Part shown: one piece after another, positions 12,120 through 23,499 of the stretch
Layout: each line of letters starts with the position of its first letter
Position numbering within the stretch: position 1 is the stretch's first letter
Assembly: GCA_016748015.1 (NCBI GenBank)
Contig: JAAOMT010000031.1
Coordinates: 62,001-126,000 of the forward strand
From: Geosiphon pyriformis
Taxonomy: Eukaryota; Glomeromycota; Glomeromycetes; Archaeosporales; Geosiphonaceae
DNA: 64,000 bases
Direction of reading: 5' to 3'
Made by a program: the position numbers and the translations under genes
The notes under the pieces: generated by a model
Told to the model about the DNA's origin: nothing
Seen by the model: only the letters and a program-made list of their open reading frames with translations
Databases searched by the model: none

Positions 12120-12387
12120 GAGTTCTAATCTAAAAATTCTGTCTTTTCTATTTCTAATACTATTGCTATATATACATAAATTTTATTATACAAATTTCTT
12201 GAATTTTTCAATTCTCTAGCCAGAAATTCTGGAATTTTTGGAATTCTGTAATTCCTTGAGAAGAATTCTGTAATTCTAGAATCCTGTGATTCCTCTAAAA
12301 AGAATCCTGGAATTCTACTTTTATTACGTTTTATTCTAATTGGCTAATTATGTATTAATATATAATTCTTATATTCTATGAGTAATA
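12120..12387 (-). repeat. E1 5' LTR, upstream part (U3 side)
   Basis: Continues the LTR broken at 2229. It contains a TATATATAC box (about 12166), the GGAATTCTGGAATCCTG-type repeats of LTR subtype a (12230-12315) and the terminus ATGAGTAATA. The right flank ATAG (12388-12391) would be half of E1's target duplication; the other half is off-window. Confidence 0.8.
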
Positions 12388-12914
12388 ATAGTAATGTGAA
12401 TTTTAATAATATGTGTATAGTACTTTTTGATATATGATAGTATAATAGATAAATAAGTAAAACAGCTCTTGGTTTCTTCTAATTAAGCAGTTGTATTTTT
12501 TTTGGTGTTTTTATTGGTATTTGTAATTTTTCTTTATCTGTAAAGATAATAAAAAATCTTTGTTTGGTGTATTTTTCAATTTTTTAGTTTATTTTCGTAA
12601 TTAATAATGCAAATAAATGATTTGGTAAAAGTATAATGCTTTGAAATAATTCACTGTAGAAATTGTTGAAAGTGGCTTCTAGATTTCATTGGTTTTTTAA
12701 GTAGAATTTAATTTTTTTGTTAATGTAGTAGTTAAAAGCTGATTCAGTTGACCAATAGTTACTTGTTAGTCCAAGATGAATTTAGTAATATTGAAATAAG
12801 AATTTTGTAAATCTTAAGTGATTTTCTCTTATGATTTCTTGGTCTGTTACTTTTTTAAATGATTAATATTAATGCTGGTTTTCTGTTGAATTATATTTTA
12901 TAAAGATTACCAAA
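12388..12914 (-). pseudogene. gag: E0 Gag N-terminal remnant and primer site
   Basis: Heavily decayed minus-strand gag. In translation it keeps the family-1 N-terminal pattern (NHLRFTKFLFQYY, ESAFNYYINKKI, NNFYSELFQ) with several stops. The binding site is worn down (ATTACCAAA, about 12907-12914). E1 is inserted in this gag at 12387. Confidence 0.7.
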
Positions 12915-13093
12915 TATTATAAGTGCTTATTTAGAGTGTTGGAACAAATAACAAACTTATAATTTAGTGTTCAATAATTGATGGTATTGGTAATTTCTGA
13001 AAATTTTGGAGTCTAAAAGTTTTGGTTAAGTTTTTTGTATAATGGACAAAAATTTAATTAATGGTTTTTTTCATGAATTTTTTTCTTTAGTGT
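12915..13093 (-). repeat. E0 5' LTR, first fragment
   Basis: Begins TATTATAAG (decayed TGTTACAAG) and keeps the family-1 U5 text (AACAAATAACAAACTTATAA). It is cut at 13093 by the solo LTR and resumes at 14087. Confidence 0.7.
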
Positions 13094-14086
13094 TGTTACT
13101 AGTAAAATTTTAGCTATTAATTAGCATAAAATTACTTTTTTTATTCCTAACATTAATTAGTATATATTATTATTATTTCAATTATTACTTATTATTTAAT
13201 CAAATTATCAAATATTATTATTTAATCAAATTATCAAATATTATTATTTAATTAATAATTCAATTTGTACTATAGAAATTAAAATAATTAAATTACACAA
13301 TACTCTGAACTATTTAATAATCAAAAATTCGCCAAAATTAACAGAAATTGGCCGAATAATCAATAGTTTGTAAAAATAATTTGTAGTTTACCAAAATGTA
13401 TCTTTAGTTTGCTGAAATTGTACCAAAAAAAAAAATACAAATTTAAAGACTAGTAATACAGCAAGTTGTATAAAAAAAGAGCTTCTCTCTTCAAGAAAAT
13501 GTATTTTATCATAATATCTTATTTTATTTTAAATATTTTTATTAGAACAAATTACTTTTTATATATTCTTACAAAAAATCAAATAAAAATTAAAATATTC
13601 AAAAACCAAAATCCTTAAAATATTATACTTGAAACTTTTAAAACCCAACTAATATTTTGAAATTGATTAACTACCAATTTCAGTAATCTGTTAGTAATTC
13701 CAGGCCTGAATAGAAAATAATTCTCTTAACAAAATCTTATTTTTTTTATATTTTTTTTATCTTCTTTTATTTTTTTATTATAATCATTAAGGTAGCCTAT
13801 AGACAAAATTTCTGTAGAAGAGTTGATTTTTACAGCAAAGTAATTACACATTTTTAGTAAGCTTTTAGATAAGTTATTTTTAGAAAAGAGTTGATATTTA
13901 TTACAATGTAACTACATAAAATAACTGACAAAAAATTGGTTATTCTACTTATAAGCACAGTAGTTCAAATTATAGAAGATAAATAAATTCAGTTATTAGA
14001 GGTTTAACTACTTCTAAAAAACGTGAATTCACAACAAACAGATATTAACAACATTTAAGAAAAGAGACCAAAAACCTTTAGTAACA
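13094..14086 (+). repeat. Solo family-2 LTR
   Basis: Full-length (993 bp), TGTTACTAG to GTAACA, homologous to the LTRs of B and D, with no internal region beside it. The 4-bp flanks GTGT (13090-13093) and GCAT (14087-14090) are what a GCGT duplication becomes after one CpG transition on each strand. It is probably the product of LTR-LTR recombination. It is older than B and D, judging by decay: its TATA region reads GTATAAAAAAAG. Confidence 0.85.
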
Positions 14087-14186
14087 GCATGATAACCAGT
14101 TTATTCTAACAGTCATGTCTTTTTAATAAGCTATTTTTAAATTTCTACTCTTATTTCTGAATTTTTTATTAGACTATCTTTGACAT
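14087..14186 (-). repeat. E0 5' LTR, second fragment
   Basis: Resumes the LTR left at 13093 (CCAGTTTATTCTAACAG corresponds to CCAGTTTATTCTGGCAG in E1's LTR at 1838). It is cut at 14186 by E6. Confidence 0.7.
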
Positions 14187-14813
14187 TATTACTTATAAAG
14201 AAAACATATAAAGAAAAATAGTAGGAAAACAGATAAACCAATAGAAAAGTAATAGTTAGCACATGAGCACATTGTGCAATAATATAAAGCAATGTCAGAA
14301 ATTATGGCACATTGCTCAGCAATGTAAAGCAATATTAAAAAATTAGGGCACATTGCTCAAAAAATTATAACACATTGCTTGAGAATATAAGCAATCTTAT
14401 AAAACCTAAATTATGTATATATAACAAGAGCATTAAAAGCAAAAAAAACAGAACAATTACCAATATTTCTCTATTACTACATCTCTATTAGAATTATTAA
14501 TATCAATAAATAATTATTCACTATTTAAATTACTTTCCTCATTATCAACACTTTATGTTAATAGTAACTAATATTAAACCACACTAGAACAATAACTCTT
14601 GATTATGGCTATTAATGGAATACTAACTTAATTGCCTTGGCTTATTTAATTGATTTCTTTATTTTTCTTATTTTTGTTTCTTTGTTTTGTTTTACTAATT
14701 GATTAAGGATTAAAAGTGCTGAATTACAGATGTTATAAGGACTGGTAAAAAACCCATAAAATAAGAGTAGAGAACTCATAAATTTGAGAATAGTTTACCA
14801 GGAGGATTACTAG
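14187..14813 (+). repeat. E6: family-1 LTR, subtype b, interrupted
   Basis: Starts TATTACTTATAAAG. It carries the GCACATTGCTCAGCAATG-type palindromic array (14258-14390), a TATATATAAC box (about 14413) and the R-region stem-loops (about 14555-14625). It is cut at 14813 by E5, so the rest lies beyond the window. The left flank is ACAT. Whether it is a 5', 3' or solo LTR cannot be told. Confidence 0.75.
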
Positions 14814-15025
14814 TATTACAGATGATTATTTGAGATTTCAAAGTAAATAAAAAATCTGTAACTTGGTGCTCAATTGTTATAATAGTATTGATATCTGATG
14901 GTTTTCATGATCTGAAGGTTTTGGTTGAATCTTTTATATAATAAACAGAGATTTAATTAATAGTTTTTATCTGTAGCTTCTTGAAACCACAATTTTGTCA
15001 ATTTCTTTCTCAGTGTAATGGCTGG
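14814..15025 (-). repeat. E5 3' LTR, first fragment
   Basis: Minus-oriented LTR end starting TATTACAGATG with the family-1 U5 text. It is cut at 15025 by E2, beside target duplication CTGG, and continues at 62959-63573. Confidence 0.85.
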
Positions 15026-15840
15026 TGTTATTCATAAAAAGAAAAACAGATATAGAAAATAATAAACCAATAAGAGAGTAGTAGTTAGCATGTTAGCACA
15101 TTGCTCAGCAATGTGGAGTAATATTAGAAAATTAGGGCACATTGCTCAGCAATGTGAGCATTGCTTAAGAAATCATAGCACATTGCTCAAGAATGTGAGT
15201 GATCTTATAGAACATCAATTATGTATATATAGCAGTAGTATTAGAAAAAAAAAAGACAGACCTCTTAGTTTAAATTTGATCTAAGCAATCTTCCATTTAC
15301 AAATATCAATAAATAATTATTCACTATTTTAATTCATTTTCCATTATCAACACTTCATGTTAATAGTAATTGATACTTAACTACACTGGAACAATAGCTT
15401 TTGATCATGGCTATTGACAGGATACTAACACTTATTATCTTGACTTATTTCTTTATTTTGATTTTATTTTATTTTCTTTGTATTTCTTTTGTTTCACTAA
15501 TTGATTAAAAGAGTAAAAGCACTGAATTATTGACATCAAGGATTGTCTGGTAAAAGATCCCAAAGGAAGGATATAGCATTGAAAATTTAAGGATAGTTTA
15601 CCAGAAGGGCATCTCTGCCAAATTATTGACCACCATACTAGAAAAGAAATTGGATGGAATTGTGATTCCAAAAGACTACTAAAACAACTATTGAATTTCT
15701 GTCTATTATACAAAGAACTCCACAACAAAACCTTCAGATCACAAAAACCTTCAGAAACCAATATCCATCATTTTAATCAATTAAGCACTAAGTTACAGGT
15801 TTGTTATTTGCTTTGAGACTCTAAATAATCATCTGTAATA
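15026..15840 (+). repeat. E2 5' LTR (subtype b)
   Basis: TGTTATTCATAAAAAG to TGTAATA, 815 bp. The palindromic array CACATTGCT..AGCAATGTG lies at 15087-15200 and the TATATATAG box at 15224-15232. The stem-loop pair follows at about 15345-15420. It pairs with 62133-62958. Confidence 0.92.
15087..15200 (+). repeat. Palindromic array in E2 U3
   Basis: Four or so units related to CACATTGCTCAGCAATGTG, whose arms CACATTGCT and AGCAATGTG are complementary. The array sits just upstream of the TATA box. The same unit recurs in E5, E6 and the E2 3' LTR with different numbers of copies. Confidence 0.8.
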
Positions 15841-15885
15841 TTTGGTGCTCTCTGTGAAGTATAAATTCTACAAAGAACCAGCACC
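15841..15885 (+). promoter_or_regulatory. E2 primer-binding site and adjoining stem-loop
   Basis: TTTGGTGCTCTCTGTG directly follows the LTR. CTCTGT and ACAAAG/ACAGAG arms about 20 nt apart form an imperfect hairpin overlapping the site. It is conserved in all family-1 copies. Confidence 0.65.
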
Positions 15886-15903
15886 AACAACAATCATTCA
15901 AAA

Positions 15904-16030
15904 GTGGCAAAATCAGAAATAATAGAGACAAACCATTTAGGATTTACTAAATTCTTATTTCAACAATACAGCAAACAATGGACTTAATTAACAACTATTA
16001 TCTAGTGAAATCAGCTTTCAAATTTTACAT
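15904..16030 (+). pseudogene. gag: E2 Gag, N-terminal piece left of E3
   Basis: Opens at the conserved GTG 15904 (GTGGCAAAATCAG) and continues as NHLGFTKFLFQQYSKQWT with stops, up to the E3 insertion after AAATTTTACAT. It resumes at 54164. The GTG is 62-63 nt after the LTR, in a different phase from E4 and F relative to the binding site. Confidence 0.8.
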
Positions 16031-16906
16031 TGTTACTTATAGAATATAGAAAAGATACTAGCATATAAATTAGCCAATCAGAAGTAGGCACAATAAATGT
16101 AGAATTCCAGGATTCCTCTTAGAAAAATTGCAAGATTCTAAGAATTTCAGGATTCTTATACAAGGAATCGCAGGATTCCAGAATTCCAGGATTCCTCTCA
16201 AAGAAATTGCAAGATTCTAGGAATTCTAGGATTTCTGATGTAAAAAATTGAGGAATTAAGGAATCTTAATTATGTATATATAGTAGTAGTGCTAGAAATA
16301 GAAAAGAAAAAATCTTTTAGTTAGAGACCTCTTGGTTTAGATCTGATCTAAGCAACTATCCAAATCACAATTATCTAATAAATAACTATTTGTTATCTTA
16401 AATCCATCTTTATTATCAACATTTATGTTGATAGCCATCGACACATAAATTATACTAGAACAATAGCTCTTGATCACAGCTATTGACAGAATACTAATTT
16501 GTTTATTGCTTTGACTTATTCTTTTATTTTATTTTATTTTTTTATTTTTTTTTGTTGTAATTTTGTTGTTTACTAACTTGATTGAGGATTAAAGTGCTGA
16601 GTTATTAACATCACAGATAGCCTGGTAAAAGACCCAGAAATAAGGATAGAATTATATATATTATCAGATAACTTACCAGAAGGGCATAACTGCCAGAATA
16701 AATCCAGCCATCAAGCTGAGAAAGAAATTGGGAAGCAACTTACAAGAAAACTGTGAATAGCACCAACAAAAAATCTCTGTCCATTATACAAAGAACTCTA
16801 CATCAAAAACCTTCAAATCATCATCATCATCAAACACAAATAGCTTTTGAGCACTAAGTTATGAGTTTGTTATTTGACTTGAGACCTCAAATAATCACTT
16901 GTAACA
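16031..16906 (+). repeat. E3 5' LTR (subtype a)
   Basis: TGTTACTTATAG to TTGTAACA, 876 bp. The GGATTCCAGAATTCC-type repeats span 16100-16255, the TATATATAG box is near 16274, and the stem-loop pair is at about 16418-16490. It pairs with 53322-54163. Confidence 0.92.
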
Positions 16907-16968
16907 TTTGGTGCTCCTTGTAAGGTATAATTTTACAGAGAACCAGCATCAACAACAACTATTCAAAA

Positions 16969-18862
16969 GTAGCAGAATCAGAAATCATAGAGACAAACCA
17001 TTTAGAATTCGCCAAATCTTTGTTTTAACAGTACAGCCAACAATTGGAATTAAACAATAAACATTTTCCAGCAGAATCAGCCTTCAACTTCTATGTTAAT
17101 GGTAAAATTACAGACTGCTTAGGAAGAACAGTTAACATCAAATCAGCAAGAGAAAATTTCTATATAGAACTATTTCAACACACTAACTTATCAAGAAACT
17201 ACAGTTTTACACCAATCATCAAGAAAATTAATCAAGTAATTGAAAGATACATTCAACAACAATTTCCCATTACTTATGCAAATAAAGGCAAAAGAAGATT
17301 ACAAACACCAGCAGTAACACCCAAAGGAATACAAGCACCTACTGGAAAGAAACAAAGAATAGAATCCCCAATATATCTATTCTATTATCACACTCCTAGT
17401 AGCATTATCAACATAACAGTAGCAGGCGCATCCACATCAAATATGACATCAATCTTTAGATAATTTCTATTTCAAAGTAAACAAAGGAAAGCAGAACTAT
17501 TAGAACCATATAGTAAATATTTTGAAGAATTTAAATCCTGATTACCAATGCTATTAGGATATCAATTACTGTCACCTCAACCTGATTTTGGAATTTCTGA
17601 CTCATGGAAAGTAACTGAATCAGATGAAGAAGAAGAAGATCAAGAATTTATTTACCAAAACCTGATTCCAGAAAATTTGATCATTGAAATTCCGAATTTT
17701 TAAACCCAGCAACATTTAAAATTAGAAAATTCGGAAAATGGAACTCTGAATATTTAAGCACTGCCAAATCAGGACAATTCAAATCCCAAGTTAATTAATC
17801 AACAAAACTTACTTCTTGAAATTGTTATTAATCAGCCACTAATCAAACTCATACAACAGCCACTCCAACAATCACTCCAACAAATTCATCAGCTGCCAGT
17901 ACTGTTACAACAACAACCACTTTAACCACTCCAACAGCCACTCCAACAACAACAAATGGCATATGCACCAATCGTAAAGCTTGACAAATTCACTGGCAAA
18001 AAAAATAACACCCAAGTCTGAATAAATGATGTGGTTAAAGCAATTACAGCCAATAATTGGGATGATGCTAAAGCCATACAAGCAATTCTCTACTTTCTCC
18101 AGGATACCACTAATGCATGGTACTAAAGCCTCACTATCAAACCCCAAAATTTTAATGAATTCAAAACTGAATTCTTGAGGTACTTTAGTAACAATAATAG
18201 CATCAACAAATTAGCCAATACCTTCACCACAATCAAACAAGGAGAAACTGAAGCAGTTACCACTTACTTGGGATGTTTCTACAGAAACTTATGCCAAATT
18301 CAAGTAATTCAAGCTGACTATTTTACAGCACCACAAATTCTAAACCAGTTCATTTGTGGGCTGTGCAGTAGCATCTTCCAATGTGTATGTCCAATGCACT
18401 CACAAACTCTTTAGGATGCAGTTACCAATGCACAAGATTTTGAAGCAGCTGAACTAGAAGCCAATTACACCCAAGCCATAAACCTGGTCATAAATGGATC
18501 ATCTAAATTGGATTCCAAATTAAAACAATTCAGTGATTCAATTAATCAGAAATTGAAAGGATACTTAGCTAACAATTGTACAATATATTAACCACCACAA
18601 TGATACAATAATCAAGAAAACATGAATCATTTTCAAAATCAACCACATCTATCCTCAGCAACCAATTAACAATAACAACAGGAAATGCAAGCCTGCCACT
18701 ATTATAATAGACAAAAACACATACAAATTGACTGCTGACAGCATTTAAATAACCAATGATTGAGAAATCAATATAGAAACCCCAATTGCCGGTTCCCAAC
18801 TCAGAACTATTAAACAAATTCAGCTCAATATCAACTGACTTACCTGCTCATGATGCAGCTGC
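16969..18862 (+). pseudogene. gag: E3 Gag, broken; ends at the E4 insertion
   Basis: Opens at GTA (16969-16971), a G-to-A change of the family GTG. The N-terminal domain is open at 17044-17463 (ESAFNFYVNGKI, FQHTNLSRNYSF). A Gln-rich linker and then the capsid (about 17955-18550) follow, with LANTFTTIKQGETEAVTTYL. The CCHC knuckle (18694-18735) has lost its second Cys (CHYY). At least a dozen stops. E4 begins at 18863 in the spacer between knuckle and protease. Confidence 0.85.
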
Positions 18863-19708
18863 TGTTACTCATAAAAATATAGAGAATATATATTAGCATA
18901 GTTATTAACCAATCAGAAGTAAACGTAGTAAAATGTGAAATTCTAGAATTTCTCTCAGGAATTGCAGGATTCCAGGAATTACAGAATTTTCACAAAAAAT
19001 TGCAGGATTCCAGAATTCCAAGATTCTTCTCAAAGGAATTGCAGGATTCCAGGAATTCTTGGATTTCTGTTGTGAAGAATTGAGGAATTGAGAAATCTCA
19101 ATTATGTATATATAACAATAGGATTAGAAGCTGAAAGAAGGACCATCAAGTTTAGATTTCATCTAAACAACCTTCCAAACACAATAAATAACTATTTGGT
19201 ATCTCAAACCTAATTCCACTATCAACACTCTATGTTAATAGTAATTGATACTTAAACCCACTGGAACAATAGCTCTTGATCATGGCTATTAATGGAATAC
19301 TGACTTGCAAAATTGCCTTGACTTATTTATAATTTTTTTTTATTTCTTTTTTTTATTTTATTTTTTTATTTTATTGTTGTGCACTAATTGGTTGAATAAA
19401 ATACTAGATTATTGACATCAAAGATTGCCTGGTAAAAGACCTCTGTGAGAGAGTAGGACATGTACAGAAGATACAAAATACTTACCAGAAGATTGTTGGC
19501 CATTATGCTGAGAGAAGAATTGACAGAATTGCGATTCTGGGAAGCTATAGATAAAACAACTATTGAATCTCTGTTTATTATACAAAGAACTCAAACTGAA
19601 ACCTTCAGATACAAAACCTTCAGATTAATAACATTAACACAAATAACTTTTAGCACCAAGTTACGGGTTTGTTATTTGATCCAACACCCCAAATAATCAC
19701 TTATAACA
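18863..19708 (+). repeat. E4 5' LTR (subtype a)
   Basis: TGTTACTCATAAAAATATAG to TATAACA, 846 bp. Repeats of the GGAATTGCAGGATTCC type run 18950-19085. Stem-loops lie at about 19215-19290, and a long T/A-rich tract at 19325-19375. It pairs with 45978-46838. Confidence 0.93.
19106..19114 (+). promoter_or_regulatory. TATA box of E4 5' LTR
   Basis: GTATATATA in the block ATTATGTATATATA, which is conserved at this place in the family-1 LTRs of both subtypes and lies just downstream of the repeat array. Confidence 0.6.
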
Positions 19709-19750
19709 TTTGGTGCTCCCTGTGAGGTATAATTTTACAGAGAACCAGTA
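19709..19750 (+). promoter_or_regulatory. E4 primer-binding site with stem-loop
   Basis: TTTGGTGCTCCCTGTGAGG abuts the LTR end and would pair with a tRNA 3' end GAGCACCA. CCTGT..ACAG arms around GAGGTATAATTTT form a small hairpin overlapping the site. The tRNA identity cannot be fixed from sequence alone. Confidence 0.65.
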
Positions 19751-19769
19751 CCAACAACTCCATCCAAAA

Positions 19770-21620
19770 GTGGCAGAATTAGAAAAAATCAGAGCAAACC
19801 ATTTAGAATTTGCGAAATTCTTATTTCAACATTACTGTCAACATTTGGGATTAACCCATAACCACATATCAGCAGAATCAGCTTTCAATTTCTACATCAA
19901 CAAAAGGATTGTCTATCTGTTGGGAACATCTGTGAATATTGAATCAGTGAGAAAAACTTTTTACAACAAATTAATTTAAAACACCAGCTTACTCACAAAT
20001 CATAATTTCACATCTATTATTACTAAGATCAACAAAGAAATTGAACATCACATACAGCAAAGATACCCAATTACTTACACAAGTAAAGACAAAAAAAAAC
20101 TACAAACACTAGTAGTAACATCTCAAAAGATACAACCACCCACTTGGAAGAAAACTAGAGTTGAGTCACCAAACAACCCATCCTACCACTATACCCCTGG
20201 AAATGCCATCAATATATCATCAACAGATATGTCCATATCAAACATGACATCAGCATTTAGACGTTTCCCATTCCAAAGTAAACAAAAGAAAGAGAATCTA
20301 CTAGGATCATACAGTGAGTATTTTGAAGGATTTAAATCTCGATTACCAATACCATCAGGATTTTGATTATTACCACCTCAACTGAATTTCAGAATTGTGA
20401 GTCCTTGGGAAATTACTGAATTGAAAGGAGAACAAGAAGTAGAAGAGGAAAAAAAATCTGAGGATCAAGAATTTACTTACCAAAACCCGATCATAAAAAA
20501 CCCGGAAATTAAAATCCTGAACTTTCAAACTCAGCCCAATTTAGACAATTCGGAAAATGACACTCCAAATATTCAAACCCCACCAAATTAGAACAATCTA
20601 AACCCTGAAGTAATTAATCAACATTTACCTCCAGTTATTGTTATCGATCAAACACCCGTTGAACCAATTGGCCAGCCCATCCAACCACTGAACCAACAAA
20701 ATCAACAACCACCACCAGTACTGTCCAAACAACAACAACAACTTCTACCACCACAGCAACAACAAATGGCTTACACACCCATTGTAAAACTTGACAAATT
20801 CAACAGTGAAGAAGACAATGCGCAAGTCTGATTAAATGATGTAGTCAAAGCCATTACAGCCAATAATTGGGATAATGCTAGAGCAATGCAAGCAATCCCT
20901 TACTTTCTCCAGGATACTGCTGATGCATGGTATCAAAGTCTTGCTGTCAAACCCCAAAATTTTAATGGATTCAAAACTGAATTCTTGCAATACTTTAGCA
21001 ACAATAATAGTATCAACAAATTAGCCAACACCTTTACAACAATCAGACAAGGAGACACTGAAGCAGTTACTATCTACTTGTGATGCTTCTATAGAAATCT
21101 ATGTCAAATACAAGCCATCCAAGCAGACTATTTCACAGCGCCACAAATTTTAAATCAATTTATTAGAGAATTGTACAGTAGCATCTTACAACGAGTACGT
21201 CCAATGCACCCAGTAGATCTTCTAACTGCAGTCACATATGCCAGAGATTTTGAAACAGCTGAACTAGAAGCTAATTACACTCAAGCTGTGAATCTAGCAA
21301 TGAATAGATCATCTGAATTGGATTCCAAATTAAAGCAATTTAGTGATTCAATTAATCAGAAATTAGAAAGATACTTAACTAACAATCACATGATTTATCA
21401 ATTTCCTCAATAGTGTAACAATCAGGAAAATGCAAATCGTTTTCAAAATCAGTCATGTCTATTATCATCATCCAATCAGTCATGGCAGTCAGAGATGCAC
21501 GTCTGCCACAACTGTGGTAAACAAAGACACATCAGAGCCAACTGTCATACTTATAGCAATCTATGATTGGGAAATCAATATAGAAACCCCGATCTCTAGT
21601 TCCAGATTCTGAACCATCAC
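19770..21620 (+). pseudogene. gag: E4 Gag (N-terminal domain, capsid, CCHC knuckle), broken
   Basis: Conserved GTG at 19770 opens the frame (VAELEKIRANHLEFAKFLF). An N-terminal domain of about 210 residues is followed by an acidic then Gln/Pro-rich linker. The capsid (about residues 333-520) has MAYTPIVKLDKFN, FLQDTADAWYQSL and LANTFTTIRQGDTEAV. The knuckle CHNCGKQRHIRANC at 21503-21545 is intact. Stops include 19977, 20589 and 21081. The frame continues into protease with no frameshift site. Confidence 0.9.
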
Positions 21621-22620
21621 CTGAATCAAGACCAATACCAATCCATTTACCTGCCTATAATACACTAACCAATTTATCAACTGTCAGTTTATTAAACTTC
21701 AGTTTATCAACTGCTGCCACAAGCAATTTATCAGGTGCAGTCACAAGTAATATATTAACCACAGCCACCAGCAATCTATCAAACACCCACCATTCAAACA
21801 CCACCAGCAAACCCAGCTCAAATGACATCAGAGAACCCAAGATCGAGGATCACCCAAAACTGGAGATCAGCAATGGTTATACATCAACCAATTCCCAGCT
21901 CTTTCCACCAACAATCAGGATCTTGTCAGCAAAATTCGGGCACCGGTTTCATCCAAAACCTGAATTCCCAACACTATTTAAGTCTTCTGGTGACTCTAGA
22001 AGACACCGCATTCAGCAATCAGAGAATCAAACAACAATAACCACTTACCAATAATATTCTACCTGCTACAATCACCAAAAATGAATCTTTGGATGCCATC
22101 TTTCCATTCGAACTCGAGGAACTATCAGATATGCTATTATTCAGTGGAGCAGCACTTGAAGAAAAACTGATTATGGCCATGTACACTGATGCCAAAATCA
22201 ATGGCCACTCTATCAAATTAATCTTTAACAGTTGTTTAGCAGACAGCATCATCACCCGACAACTCATGGATCAATTAGGTTGCCGAGTTGATTGCACTGC
22301 CAGTGCCAAAATTATCACTGTGGATGGAGCCACCAAAACCCCAATTGGCGAAATCAATGACTTCCCCATTAAAGTCAATGACATCATAGTACCTATCAAA
22401 GTTCTGGTGATGAAAGCCACCCAATACCAAGCATTAGTTGGTAATGACTGGCTATTCAAAACCAATGCCATGCTCGATTGGACAACTCAAAAACTAGTAC
22501 TCAGCCAGAATGGTCGACACACACGAGTACCAGCAATGTATGGTCACTTCAAAGCTACCAACACCATAGCATTACTAATTGACCTCAAAGAAGAAAAACC
22601 AAAACCTACCTAAGAAGCAT
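21621..22620 (+). pseudogene. pro: E4 retropepsin, cut by F
   Basis: Open from 22089. LIFNSCLADSIITRQL shows the catalytic DSG as NSC (22227-22235), so the protease is dead. VGNDWLFKTNAMLDW and VPAMYGHF follow. F enters after GAAGCAT at 22620, and the frame resumes at 30852 (GTGTATCAAG, residues EAYQV). The spacer 21621-22088 is repetitive (Leu/Ser/Thr/Asn-rich) with stops. Confidence 0.9.
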
Positions 22621-23486
22621 TGTTACAGGTGAGTCTTTGAGGTGTTGAGTGAATAACAAACCCATAACTTGGTGCATAAAGCAATTAGTGATAATGATAA
22701 TCTGAAAATTTTCCAATCGAGTTCTTTGTATAATGGACAGAGATTCAATGGTAACAGTTTATTAGTAGTTTCCTGAAACTGTAGTTTTATTGATTGCTTG
22801 CTTAGCTTAATGGTTGATGATTCTCCTGGTATGATATTCTCTATAAGTGTATACCAGTACTGTTTCCTAATGTTAGTTTCTCTGTAAGTCCTCCAAGAGT
22901 AAGTATTGTTTAAGCAAGTTTATTCCTCCATAAGTTCTCCAAGAGTAAATCCTTTAATCAAGTTAGTAGACAACAAAGAAAATAAAGAAAAGATAAAAGA
23001 GAAAATAAGAAATAAGCCAAGGCAATTTGCAAGTTAGTATCCTGTCAATAGCCATGATTAAAAGCTATTGTTCCAGTATGGTTAAGTATCAATTACTATC
23101 AACATAAAGTGTTAATAGTAAAGAATGAATTTGATATAGTGAATAATTATTTATTTGAGGATTGTGGTAACTAAGCTAAGGATTTTTGGTGTCCATTTTG
23201 TTTTTTCTGCTTCTAATGCTACTGCTATATATACATATTTGAGATTCTTCAATTCCTCAATTCTTTGCAACAAGAATCCTGGAATTCCTAGAATCCTGTG
23301 ATTCCTGATGAGAGGAATTCTGGAATTCTGGAATCCTGTAATTCCTTGTTGGAGAATTCTGAAATTCCTGGAATCCTGCAATTCCTTTGAGAGAAATCTT
23401 GGAATTCCATATTTACTATGTTTACATCTAATTGGCTAATATCTACTGATTAATAATACTATATTTCCTATATTCTATGAGTAACA
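22621..23486 (-). repeat. F 3' LTR (subtype a)
   Basis: TGTTACAGGTGAG to ATGAGTAACA, 866 bp, paired with 29966-30851. The repeat array of GGAATCCTG/GGAATTCTG units is at 23265-23410. The purine tract of F (GGAGGGGATAA on the minus strand) abuts at 23487-23497. Confidence 0.93.
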
Positions 23487-23499
23487 TTATCCCCTCCTT

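Larger units (their letters stand above)
1..12387 (-). mobile_element. Element E1: family-1 Gypsy-type LTR retrotransposon, 5' part only
   Basis: Only the gag 5' part and the 5' LTR lie in the window; the pol side runs off the left edge. The LTR is split by element D (2230-12119). Reading from 2229 to 12120 rejoins a family-1 LTR that ends at a degenerate TAATA at 12387. The sequence right of 12387 is the gag remnant of another minus-strand element (E0), so E1 sits inside E0. Confidence 0.85.

Noticed and set aside
15087-15200. Regular palindromic repeats looking like a small CRISPR array
   Set aside because: Spacing is irregular, spacers are not unique, and the repeats lie inside LTRs of eukaryotic retrotransposons upstream of a TATA box.
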